A stretch of DNA of 64,000 bases from Candidatus Saccharimonadales bacterium (lineage in GTDB: Bacteria > Patescibacteriota > Saccharimonadia > Saccharimonadales > Saccharimonadaceae). How positions within the stretch are numbered: position 1 is the stretch's first letter; each line of letters starts with the position of its first letter. The stretch spans positions 29,003 through 93,002 of the forward strand of contig DATHGB010000011.1 of the NCBI GenBank assembly GCA_035317825.1, in the 5' to 3' direction. Positions 39,262-47,095 of this stretch are shown here, piece after piece. Both the position numbers and the translations under genes were made by a program. The notes beneath the pieces are model-generated. The model was not told the origin of the DNA, made no database searches, and saw nothing but the letters and a program-made list of their open reading frames with translations.

Positions 39262-40200
39262 ATGTTACATACCTACATTCATCATAAGGAATATTCTGGC
39301 GCGTCTTGGGACGTAGCTCATATATACGAACATCTTGTTACGCGCTCATTCCATGCGTACTTGGAGTCGCTCAACATACACCCCGGCTTTATTGGTCATA
39401 TTAGTGGCGACACTTTTGAGCGCATTATCTTCCTAAATGCAACCTTCTATAGTCAACAGATTGCAGATGCATATAAGCATTTTCTTGCAAAATCTGAGCT
39501 GGTTGATATTTCTTTTGTGCCACAAATGCTTCTTGAATGTGAGACTGAAGAAAAAGTAATCTTCACTCTTCAAGATAAAGTAAAATTTAACGAGCAGCTC
39601 CGAACGCTTGTCGCCGAGCCGTGGGTTAATAATGATTCAGTACCACAAAGTTTTATTAATGAAACAACGAATCCTGAGATTCTTTTACAGGTTAAGCGAG
39701 CTGCAAAAGAATTCCGTGATGTGAGCGTGGGCGTATATGTGGATGTTAATGATCTGGATAATGAAGAACAGGTATTATTTCTACGGCTTTCTGCGCTCAT
39801 TGGTGACGTGATTGGTTATGTAATTCGCAAAGAGTTGCACGGTTCTTACTATATCGCTAGTTCACCTATCTCAAAAGATACTAACATTATGGGCAGTACA
39901 CACCATATTCGCTTTCAACAAAGCACTTCTCTTAAGTCTGTCCAAGAGATTGCCGAAGCTGCAATTAATGACATTGATGTCCAGTCTGTAACGCCACTGG
40001 TCTTAGCCCAATTTGAAGAGTTTTCAGACCGAGCGACATGGAGGACATTCGTAATAGACTACTATCGTCATACGGGCATTGTGACAAATACCGCGTTTAT
40101 AGCTTCCTTAGCGACCCTAGAGAGAATCGGCGCTATTCTCTCTAAAGTAAAGATCCATGTTCGTCCTATTCAAAAGAGTGACAAAGAGCATCTCTCGTAG
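39262..40200 (+). CDS. Single-domain M16-like metallopeptidase homologue
   Basis: This protein of about 312 residues carries SGASWDVAHIYEHLVTRSFH, containing HxxEH, the inverted zinc motif of M16 peptidases (pitrilysin, PqqL, mitochondrial processing peptidase). About 70 residues later LLECETEEKVIFTLQ offers a third ligand Glu. Later TWRTFVIDYYRHTG and the beta-rich middle fit an M16 half. The usual second inactive half is missing, so it may dimerise. TATAAT ends 10 nt before this ATG; an ATG at 39250 overlaps the box. The substrate may be a peptide made locally. Confidence 0.68.
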   Translation: MLHTYIHHKEYSGASWDVAHIYEHLVTRSFHAYLESLNIHPGFIGHISGDTFERIIFLNATFYSQQIADAYKHFLAKSELVDISFVPQMLLECETEEKVIFTLQDKVKFNEQLRTLVAEPWVNNDSVPQSFINETTNPEILLQVKRAAKEFRDVSVGVYVDVNDLDNEEQVLFLRLSALIGDVIGYVIRKELHGSYYIASSPISKDTNIMGSTHHIRFQQSTSLKSVQEIAEAAINDIDVQSVTPLVLAQFEEFSDRATWRTFVIDYYRHTGIVTNTAFIASLATLERIGAILSKVKIHVRPIQKSDKEHLS

Positions 40201-40310
40201 GCGCTATATCCCTCTAAGGGCGTAGACACGCATGGTGCAGCGGTTCTTAAAGATCTCTCCTTTTGACAATATAGTCAAGCCAGTATCTCAGCCATTATTA
40301 ATGCCTAATT

Positions 40311-40439
40311 TTTCAAGCCGCGCACTTATTCGCTCCAAATCTCCCCATAAAGTGTTCCAAAACTGGTCCGGCAGGGTCACCACGACATCATTTTCACTAT
40401 TCTGGGAACACCTTCCAGATGGCAATAAGCTTCGACAGA
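40311..40439 (-). pseudogene. Short gene tail, paralogous to 41587-41685
   Basis: The minus-strand frame ends DQFWNTLWGDLERISARLEK then LGINNG. The block WNT-W-L-R-S-RL-LGI is shared with the fragment at 41587-41685. No start codon with a ribosome-binding site is evident. The rest of 40201-40548 contains two inverted repeats (AATAAGCT/AGCTTATT at about 40425-40455, and GGAACAC/GTGTTCC) but no gene. Confidence 0.45.
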
Positions 40440-40548
40440 GTTCGGAGCTTATTGTTTATCAAAACACTGTCTCTGTAAAGTGTTCCACGATTTATTTTTC
40501 CCGCATGGCGTGAGGTGAGCATGTATAGTAAAATGGCCCACTCATGTG

Positions 40549-41541
40549 TTAAACTGTATCTCTTTTAGCCGGATGCGCTACCGCCAAGGTCTCATCGATA
40601 CTCTTTCCCATGAGCGACTTACTTAACGGAGCAATCCACTCACCAAGACGTGTCGCAAGAGGATTTAGAGCAACATCTTCTTGGGCTATTTGGATATCTT
40701 CACTTGTCTTATTAATGTAATTAGTCGCTATATCTCGAGTGTGAGTAATTCCCTGAATCCATTCATCGTGTGAAATTCTCTCCAAGTCCGTATCGCCGAG
40801 GCCACGCTTCAATCTCTTAGCAGCGAGCTGCGCTGCAAATATCGTGGGAGTAGTGTAATTTCCTAGATCAATGTCAGATTCTGCTTGCTTCGATCGACCA
40901 TTCCGTATTGTTCGATTAAGCCACGATTCGACGTCCTCCGCGTCATCTACGAGTTGAAACGCTATACCCAAGTTGTGTCCTGCCTGGATAACCTTATCTG
41001 GTTTCGTGTGATGTTCAGGCGATGTATCGTGACCAACCTGGATTGCTAACTCAAACATTGCTGATGTTTTGCCACTATATGCTGCGATACATTGGGCAAT
41101 TGTTTTTGTGAGACGAAACCTCTCGTGTAGTTCAGTTTGTTGTGCAATGTTTATTCTATCAATAGTCATAATAAAGTGACGCTGAAGAGCTGCTGAAGCA
41201 AGCAACAGCGCATGACTCGACAATATATTGCCTATCATGAGAGCTTGCTCGATACCCCTTCCTTCAGACAGAGTAGTATAGTGACGTCTCATGTTTGCTT
41301 TATCAATAATATCGTCATGAACCAAAGTAGAGGTGTGAAGCATCTCTAAAGCAACGCACTTTTCAAGCAGAGGAGTCGAAGGTTCACCCGCTGTAGCCAA
41401 AGCTAGTCTGCTTCGCAGCATTCGTCCTGCGGCAAGCAGTTCGACAAACTCCTCCATGTCATAAGGCGCCAGTATCTCCTCGTAGGCTTCCTTTAGTAGG
41501 CCCTGTAACTGTTCTGTAAATTCGTGTTCAGTATTAGTCAT
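40549..41541 (-). CDS. Polyprenyl diphosphate synthase-like protein
   Basis: This 330-residue isoprenyl synthase is homologous to but distant from that at 29891-30967. The first motif is STLVHDDIIDKANMRR (DDxxD) and the second is AFQLVDDAEDVESW (DDxxD). Substrate-lysine positions near the N-terminus are less clear (LAAGRMLRSRLALAT instead of GGKRLR), so the IPP-binding residue may be altered. TACACT ends 9 nt before the ATG. It sits in an accessory region between orphan genes and may make a specialised lipid. Confidence 0.85.
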   Translation of the reverse strand: MTNTEHEFTEQLQGLLKEAYEEILAPYDMEEFVELLAAGRMLRSRLALATAGEPSTPLLEKCVALEMLHTSTLVHDDIIDKANMRRHYTTLSEGRGIEQALMIGNILSSHALLLASAALQRHFIMTIDRINIAQQTELHERFRLTKTIAQCIAAYSGKTSAMFELAIQVGHDTSPEHHTKPDKVIQAGHNLGIAFQLVDDAEDVESWLNRTIRNGRSKQAESDIDLGNYTTPTIFAAQLAAKRLKRGLGDTDLERISHDEWIQGITHTRDIATNYINKTSEDIQIAQEDVALNPLATRLGEWIAPLSKSLMGKSIDETLAVAHPAKRDTV

Positions 41542-41586
41542 CTGATTTTTAGTGTATGAGCCAAACTGATTAAATTCAAGCTGTCA

Positions 41587-41685
41587 TTTATTCAACCTTA
41601 ATACCTAATTCTTTAAGTCGCTCACTCATTCGCATTAAGCTTGGCCATACGGTGTTCCACATTTGGGACGTAAAGATCACCAAGT
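41587..41685 (-). pseudogene. Truncated gene tail, paralogous to 40311-40439
   Basis: The minus-strand frame ends SQMWNTVWPSLMRMSERLKE then LGIKVE. Its 5' side is interrupted by the 21-bp hairpin at 41677-41724, so only the C-terminal about 30 residues remain. Confidence 0.45.
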
Positions 41686-41724
41686 AAAACACCCATCCTC
41701 GCCGATGGGTGTTTTACTTGGTGA
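41677..41724. terminator. Perfect 21-bp hairpin
   Basis: Two arms of 21 nt (41677-41697 and 41704-41724; core AAGTAAAACACCCATC) pair without mismatch around a 6-nt loop. No long U tract follows, so it may be a terminator for both strands or an element end. Confidence 0.75.
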
Positions 41725-41755
41725 GTTTCCTAGAGGTCTTAGGACCTTTCTCTAG

Positions 41756-41784
41756 TTGACATAATATTATTTATATTCTAAAAT
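41756..41784 (+). promoter_or_regulatory. Consensus sigma-70 promoter of the GC-rich gene at 41845
   Basis: TTGACA (41756-41761), 17-bp spacer, TAAAAT (41779-41784), giving a leader of about 55 nt. Confidence 0.82.
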
Positions 41785-41844
41785 ACATTATCCAATCGCA
41801 TCGGAAGGATTCTGGTAATTCCAGATCAGCCAGGGAGGCAAGTA

Positions 41845-42258
41845 GTGTCCGGTTTCTTGACCAAGAAAATGGTCGGCCAGGCCATCGACATGGCAATGCC
41901 GTCGATCGATTTCGTGCTTCGCACCGTCGCCAAGCGGCACGCGGGACACCTGCGCGTGTCCACCGTCGTCAACGGCGGATGGGAAACCATCGCGACCCGC
42001 GACTTCGGAGACCGCAGTACGTGGCAGCACGAGTACGAGGAGCACGCGACCGGCAAGGAGGAGATCAGCCAGCGGACGGGCAAATCGTCTCGTGCCGTTC
42101 AGAGCATGTACCCCGAGTTGCTCGAGCATGATGATACCGTCTACTACGGCAGTGTCATCAGCCCAGGAGGCACCATCGTCGTCGCCTTCTCGGGCGTCGA
42201 GGCTCTCGAGGCTCAGCGCGCTGCCGGCCAGTCGTTCTTCTTTCGCGAAATCGACTAG
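41845..42258 (+). CDS. GC-rich orphan protein, hypothetical
   Basis: This 137-residue soluble protein has a mixed composition (MSGFLTKKMVGQAIDMAMPS, HLRVSTVVNGGWETIATRDF, SPGGTIVVAFSGVEALEAQR). The family is not recognised. The start is GTG at 41845 with GGGAGG 7 nt upstream. Codons are strongly G/C-ending, unlike adjacent genes, which points to recent horizontal transfer. It has its own consensus promoter and a terminator (42297-42326), like a self-contained unit. Confidence 0.78.
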   Translation: MSGFLTKKMVGQAIDMAMPSIDFVLRTVAKRHAGHLRVSTVVNGGWETIATRDFGDRSTWQHEYEEHATGKEEISQRTGKSSRAVQSMYPELLEHDDTVYYGSVISPGGTIVVAFSGVEALEAQRAAGQSFFFREID

Positions 42259-42296
42259 CTACCCATTCACACCCTCACGAGAGGAGATGCACCTGA

Positions 42297-42326
42297 AAAA
42301 CGGAGCACCCTCGACGGGGGTGTTTC
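42297..42326 (+). terminator. Terminator after the GC-rich gene
   Basis: GGAGCACCC-TCGAC-GGGGGTGTTTCC. The stem is short and the U tract poor. Confidence 0.55.
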
Positions 42327-42401
42327 CATACCTAGTTGATTTTAAAAAGAAAATAGCTCGATGCCTGCTGTGGCCGAGCTATTTGGAGACGAACGAATTT
42401 T

Positions 42402-42731
42402 TTATAGAGGCCAGATTTTGGCGTTGACTGTCTTGTTGCCGTAATTTGCAATGTGCAGTATCAACTCATATTCTTTGTCCGAACCAAGAGTTGTTACTTG
42501 GGTTACAATCGCTTCGGGGTCCGGATCGGGGGTGATATGGATCGAGAAACCTCTAGGGGGATTGTTTGCTGTAAAGTTACCGAGTGATATGCGAGGTTGA
42601 CCATGCGCTTTTACTTCCACTTTACCGATAGGTGTCTTTTCAGGATTCGCGCTCCTCGCATGGTGCGAAGCTTGACTCTTTGTTTTCAGTTTTTCTGTGG
42701 ACGTTGCTGGTTGCGATGTGTTTAGCATCAT
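42402..42731 (-). CDS. Small beta-rich protein A, partner of HTH-methyltransferase 1
   Basis: This protein of about 109 residues has a basic, Ser/Thr/Lys-rich N-terminal half and a conserved C-terminal half: ISLGNFTANNPPRGFSIHIT, then PDPDPEAIVTQV, YELILHIANYGNKT and a terminal WPL. The C-terminal half looks like a small beta sandwich and is about 60% identical to the protein at 44247-44531. No known family. GAAAGG lies 8 nt before the chosen ATG. It is divergent from the HTH-EgtD-like gene at 42977, and the same pair recurs next door. Confidence 0.75.
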   Translation of the reverse strand: MMLNTSQPATSTEKLKTKSQASHHARSANPEKTPIGKVEVKAHGQPRISLGNFTANNPPRGFSIHITPDPDPEAIVTQVTTLGSDKEYELILHIANYGNKTVNAKIWPL

Positions 42732-42935
42732 AAGCATCACCTTTCATAACTTAGTAAGTACCCTGGGAAGTGACTTTCTTCAGGGAAAGTATGTACATAC
42801 ACTTCGAAAGGTGTTACAATTACATTTTTAAGCTTGTAAATGGACTTAGAAAAACACAATAGATAAGGTACAATAGTACCCGACAATTGGATGGGTAAGC
42901 AAGCGCGCTGCTTACTTTTATGTTACACGTTTTTG

Positions 42936-42949
42936 GTGTAACATACAAT
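42936..42949. promoter_or_regulatory. Shared promoter motif TGTAACATACAAT, with palindrome
   Basis: TGTTACAC-GTTTTTG-GTGTAACA (about 42922-42943) forms an inverted repeat that ends in the -10 box TACAAT of the methyltransferase gene. The same 13-mer occurs inverted at 44582-44594 in the second module. Confidence 0.65.
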
Positions 42950-42976
42950 AGTAGAAGGCGAAAGAAATTATATATT

Positions 42977-44218
42977 ATGCATTATTTTAAACATTCCGAA
43001 CTCGTTGACAGATACCATGTGTCTTTAAAGACCGTGCATAATTGGATCGACGCTGTAAAACAAAATAAACTTGATCTAAAACTATATGAATCTAGCGGTA
43101 GAACATACATTGAGAATACTGCTAAGAATGTGATGATCCTTGAACAACTCGTGGAAAAAGGCAAAAAATACCGTAATACTCTTCACCATAAAGTTGCTAC
43201 CCCTACTCTACAGTTCTATACGCTCTACAGTCGCAAGCAAATCCTTGATATAATCTCTAGTCTTAATATTCATAAAGAAATACCTCGACAATATAATTAT
43301 TTCGATGGTGGCGCAACAAACTGGGAAAAGTTTGCAGATCGTATGTGGGAAGAGAAGACCCCGAGTCTTCTAAAAAGTACCGTCGAACTCATGAAAGCTA
43401 ATCTTGGTGCAATAGATTCGCTTCTCGAGGGCCATAGCCGGGTTAATGTGATTGATATTGGCCCCGGTAATGCCGTCCCCGTGAGAGATTTACTCGCACA
43501 TCTGCTAGAAAGAGGTGTACTGCATCGATATATTGCTATAGATATTAGTGAATCAATGTTACGTATTGCTGAGAGAAACATTAAAGAATGGTTTGGCGAT
43601 AAGATTAAGTTTGAGGGCTACGTAAGAGACATAACTTATGAGCGGTTTGATGACGTCCTTGTAGATGATATGCTCGACAGCGATGCAGATAAAACTATCA
43701 ATCTAGCACTCTTGTTAGGTGCTACTCCTATGAACTTTCAGGCACCTTACGATTTGCTAAAAGTTATCTACGCAAGTATAGGTCGGGATGATCTTTTAAT
43801 CTACACGGATAAGCCTGATACTGAAGCTGATCGTCGCTATTTTGATGTGAACGCTGATCCTGGTGTTAGTGCTCTCTCTCCTAAATATAGTTTCATTTTC
43901 GATCTCCTTAACATAGACGAATCACTTTATGATGTCGAAATGGGCTTTAATAATGAGAAGCGAATACGATATATTCACGTACGGCTGAAAGTTGCGCTTA
44001 CAATAAGCTTTAAATTCGAGAACAGTGAACGTGATGTAAAGCTTGATAAAGGTGACACGATTTTACTTTGGCGAGCATGGCACCAAACTGTCCTTGAGAT
44101 TGTCTCTGAATTTGAAAAAACCGGTTTCACACTGTTACATTCAAGTTTGACCAAGGACCGTCAGTATTTTCTATCTATCTCTGGTATAGAAACAAAACAA
44201 GAGCTTAACCAATCGTAG
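42977..44218 (+). CDS. HTH + EgtD-like SAM methyltransferase protein 1
   Basis: This 413-residue protein starts with a MerR/excisionase-like winged HTH (YFKHSELVDRYHVSLKTVHN W, about residues 3-24). After a linker there is an EgtD/DUF2260-type methyltransferase domain with the SAM-binding loop VNVIDIGPGNAVPVRDLL, YIAIDISESMLRIAERN, and LLLGATPMNF. EgtD trimethylates histidine; the substrate here is unknown and could be a peptide. The start at 42977 aligns with the paralogue at 44715. A promoter palindrome overlaps its -10 box, suggesting self-regulation. Confidence 0.82.
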   Translation: MHYFKHSELVDRYHVSLKTVHNWIDAVKQNKLDLKLYESSGRTYIENTAKNVMILEQLVEKGKKYRNTLHHKVATPTLQFYTLYSRKQILDIISSLNIHKEIPRQYNYFDGGATNWEKFADRMWEEKTPSLLKSTVELMKANLGAIDSLLEGHSRVNVIDIGPGNAVPVRDLLAHLLERGVLHRYIAIDISESMLRIAERNIKEWFGDKIKFEGYVRDITYERFDDVLVDDMLDSDADKTINLALLLGATPMNFQAPYDLLKVIYASIGRDDLLIYTDKPDTEADRRYFDVNADPGVSALSPKYSFIFDLLNIDESLYDVEMGFNNEKRIRYIHVRLKVALTISFKFENSERDVKLDKGDTILLWRAWHQTVLEIVSEFEKTGFTLLHSSLTKDRQYFLSISGIETKQELNQS

Positions 44219-44246
44219 GACAGTGTTTCTAATAGTGAACCCAATT

Positions 44247-44531
44247 TTACAGCGGCCATACCTCCACATCTAGTGTAACGTTACCGTAGTTAGCGATATG
44301 CAGTACGAGCTCGTATTGCCATTCTGTCCCAATCTTTGCTACTTGCGTAATGATAGCGTCTGGTCCGGGATCGGGGTTAATATGGATGACAAAACCCTTA
44401 GGGGGAAGATTAGCTGTAAAATTACCGAGCGACACACGATCTTGCTCACCTGGACTGAGGCTTCTTGAGTATAGTGCACTTGTTCCTGAATCATTCCTCT
44501 TAGCTGCCTTGAACTGCGAAGTTTTTGTCAT
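44247..44531 (-). CDS. Small beta-rich protein B, partner of HTH-methyltransferase 2
   Basis: This protein of about 94 residues is a paralogue of 42402-42731. VSLGNFTANLPPKGFVIHIN, PDPGPDAIITQV, YELVLHIANYGNVT and a terminal WPL are shared, while the N-terminal 35 residues differ (TKTSQFKAAKRNDSGTSALY). ATG at 44531 is preferred over a GTG 21 nt upstream because GAAAGG stands at the right distance. It lacks a signal peptide or transmembrane segment. Conserved tail plus variable leader could fit a scaffold, a substrate or a ligand-binding protein. Confidence 0.75.
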   Translation of the reverse strand: MTKTSQFKAAKRNDSGTSALYSRSLSPGEQDRVSLGNFTANLPPKGFVIHINPDPGPDAIITQVAKIGTEWQYELVLHIANYGNVTLDVEVWPL

Positions 44532-44581
44532 TGTGACTCTACCTTTCGTCACTTAACTTATGTAAAAACGAGCTATGTTAA

Positions 44582-44614
44582 TTGTATGTTACAAGATTTT
44601 ATAGGAACATACAA
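44582..44614. promoter_or_regulatory. Shared promoter motif, second module
   Basis: TGTATGTTAC, 12-nt spacer, GGAACATACA. On the minus strand TGTAACATACAAT provides a -10 box for the small gene B. Compare 42936-42949. Confidence 0.62.
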
Positions 44615-44714
44615 CTATAAAATAGCGATATAGCATCTTTTTTCATGTACGATACCAATAATCAAAGGAACATATATCGAATCGGGGTATAATGTGGTAT
44701 AGTAAAGGCTTATT

Positions 44715-45935
44715 ATGAAGTATTACAAAAACAGTGAATTAACCCTACGCTATAATGTTTCGGATAAAACTGTGCGTAATTGGATTGCTGCAAGTAGTAA
44801 TAAAAAGCTGGGCTTGAAGCTATATGAGGAAAATGAAAAAAAATATATCGCTGACTCAGTTGCAAATAACTATCTTCTCGCTCAACTTGCTGTAACAGGG
44901 AAAAAGTATCGCAATAATCGCACTCATAAAATTCTGAGTCCTTCACAAAAATTTTACGATTTATATACGACTCGTCAAATTATAGAGATAGCTAATTCAT
45001 TAGATAAATATCATGAGCTATCATGGCATTATTCTTATTTTGGTGATGCAGCTAAATACTGGGACAAGTATTTGTACGAATTATACAATGCGGGGAAGGG
45101 CAATTTGCTCACTAACACAGTCGAAACACTTCATCTCAACCTTCCCTATATAGATGCGATTATAGGGTCATACAAATATGTAAATGTAGTAAATATATGC
45201 ATTGGGAACAACCTTGCGGTGCGTGAGGTGCTAGGTCATATCCGAAAATCTGGAAAATTAAAGCGGTTTATTATGATGGACATTAGTCCGGATGTTCTAG
45301 ATATATCAGAACAAAATACTAAAAAATGGTTCAAGGACACTTTTATAGTAGAGAAACACCTTATAGATATTCGCCATGAGACTTTCGGTCATATTTTAGC
45401 GCAGGATAGCTTTGGAGCGGATAGTTCTAAGACGGCGAACCTTATCTTCTTTGTGGCAGGGCCAATCGTGAATTTCCGAGATCCTGGCCATACCTTTAAA
45501 ACGCTCCACGACAGTATGGGAAAGAGCGATTTTCTCTTCATCTCTCACAAAAGAGATACTGATCAGTCGCGTGGTTTTTTCGATTTTAATATAAAATCTG
45601 ACGCAACGTTGCTTAGTTTTCGACATAAAATGCTACCTGATCTACTTAATATTAAAGAGTCATTCTATGAGGCAGAACAAGCATATGATGAAAATAGAAA
45701 GCTTCGGTATATACAGATTCGGTTAAAGGTGGGTTTTTCACTTGAGTTTAAGGTTGAGAAGTTTAAGAAAACGGTAGAGCTGCAAAAAGGCGATACTATT
45801 CGTTTATGGTGGTCACGGCAGTATTCTGACCAAGAGAGTGTCAATCTGCTTAACGAGGCGGGCTACAGTGTTTTGCAGGCCGTACAGTCAGTTGATCGAG
45901 AGTTATTTTTGACTATCTCAAAGCTTAAGCCTTAA
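44715..45935 (+). CDS. HTH + EgtD-like SAM methyltransferase protein 2
   Basis: This 406-residue paralogue of 42977-44218 is collinear over its whole length: HTH KNSELTLRYNVSDKTVRNWI, methyltransferase part YVNVVNICIGNNLAVREVLG and FIMMDISPDVLDISEQNTKK. The SAM loop has changed from DIGPGNAVP to NICIGNNLAV, losing the first acidic/Gly pattern, so SAM binding may be weakened or lost. TATAGT precedes the ATG by 11 nt. It is divergent from small gene B. Confidence 0.78.
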   Translation: MKYYKNSELTLRYNVSDKTVRNWIAASSNKKLGLKLYEENEKKYIADSVANNYLLAQLAVTGKKYRNNRTHKILSPSQKFYDLYTTRQIIEIANSLDKYHELSWHYSYFGDAAKYWDKYLYELYNAGKGNLLTNTVETLHLNLPYIDAIIGSYKYVNVVNICIGNNLAVREVLGHIRKSGKLKRFIMMDISPDVLDISEQNTKKWFKDTFIVEKHLIDIRHETFGHILAQDSFGADSSKTANLIFFVAGPIVNFRDPGHTFKTLHDSMGKSDFLFISHKRDTDQSRGFFDFNIKSDATLLSFRHKMLPDLLNIKESFYEAEQAYDENRKLRYIQIRLKVGFSLEFKVEKFKKTVELQKGDTIRLWWSRQYSDQESVNLLNEAGYSVLQAVQSVDRELFLTISKLKP

Positions 45936-46000
45936 GGTAGGAAGACCTTTATTGTATTATTGGGTTAGAGTAAGTCAACCAATAACGTAAGTGAGGCAAA

Positions 46001-47095
46001 ATGAATTCTGATAAAGACCTATCTAGCGACTCAACTAGTGAAAAAGTTACCCCGACTGAAGCGCTTTCCGAAAAAGCAAAAGTAAAGGAGCCGTCCTTAG
46101 CTCAGGCAATACCCGAAGGATCAACGGATAATCCGAGTACGTCCGGGACGATGGTTCTTCAGTGGCTTACCTATGCACTATGGGGGTGGACGATTGTAGG
46201 TGTTGCGTATCTCATATCTATCACGGCGACATTCGTGTTTGAGGGTGGACGGCTAGCGAATTCTTTTCAAGAACCTGTTGCCTACGGGATCGCGGCTGTT
46301 TTAGTGCTGCTGCCGGTTTCTCTTCTTTGCGATATCTTTTATTCACGGCAAGAAGTTGAACATAAAAAAGGCGCTTCATCAGTTATTATGGTGATCCATG
46401 CGGTTCTATTTGCTCTTTTTGCCATCGGTACGCTTATTGCGGCCGTGTTTAGCTTTGTGAATATATTTCTGTCCGGATATCATACGAGCCCACAAGTTAT
46501 TCTTGTTACCGCGACAAGCATGTTCGTGCTGTATGTTTTAACGCTAATCCGTACGGTCAAGCCATTCGAAATTCGCAAACTAAGGTTTATTTATAGAATT
46601 GTCATGAGTATCATTGTCCTAGGTGTTTGCGTATGGGGCATCGTAGGTCCTGTTGCCGCAACGGCAATGACTAAAGATGACCGAGCAGTGAGTGAAGGGC
46701 TAACTACCGTAAGTACGGCCATTAGCAGCTTCACGGCAAACAGCCATACGCTTCCTAAGGATATCAACCAGATTATCGATAGCCGGGCAATATACGGGGC
46801 TCGTAACTGGGATACTACTAAGGATTTGGCCAACAGGGGCTTGGTTACGTATACGCCAAATACAACACCGCCAGCAGCGAAACCAGCCGATGACTTAAAA
46901 GGTATGCAATCATCATATAAGACATACTATTACGAATTATGCGGTGTGTTTAAATATGCTGCGAACGAAGATTCCTACTCTTCTTACTCCACGCTAAGTA
47001 ATGACGGATACTCATCATACCCTCGGTCTACCAATCATACGGCAGGCAAGAACTGCTATAAATTAAAAGCCGTTGACTACTCAGTTCAAAATTAA
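46001..47095 (+). CDS. Membrane protein with exported C-terminal domain
   Basis: This 364-residue protein has a disordered acidic N-terminus (about 45 residues), five TM helices (about 50-220), then about 140 residues outside with two cysteines (YELCGVF, GKNCYKL) near a Tyr/Ser-rich stretch (SYSSYSTLSNDGYSSYPRS). The family is unknown; the C-terminal part resembles pilin-like globular domains only vaguely. GTGAGG precedes the ATG. Its end overlaps the start region of the GH5 gene. Confidence 0.7.
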   Translation: MNSDKDLSSDSTSEKVTPTEALSEKAKVKEPSLAQAIPEGSTDNPSTSGTMVLQWLTYALWGWTIVGVAYLISITATFVFEGGRLANSFQEPVAYGIAAVLVLLPVSLLCDIFYSRQEVEHKKGASSVIMVIHAVLFALFAIGTLIAAVFSFVNIFLSGYHTSPQVILVTATSMFVLYVLTLIRTVKPFEIRKLRFIYRIVMSIIVLGVCVWGIVGPVAATAMTKDDRAVSEGLTTVSTAISSFTANSHTLPKDINQIIDSRAIYGARNWDTTKDLANRGLVTYTPNTTPPAAKPADDLKGMQSSYKTYYYELCGVFKYAANEDSYSSYSTLSNDGYSSYPRSTNHTAGKNCYKLKAVDYSVQN

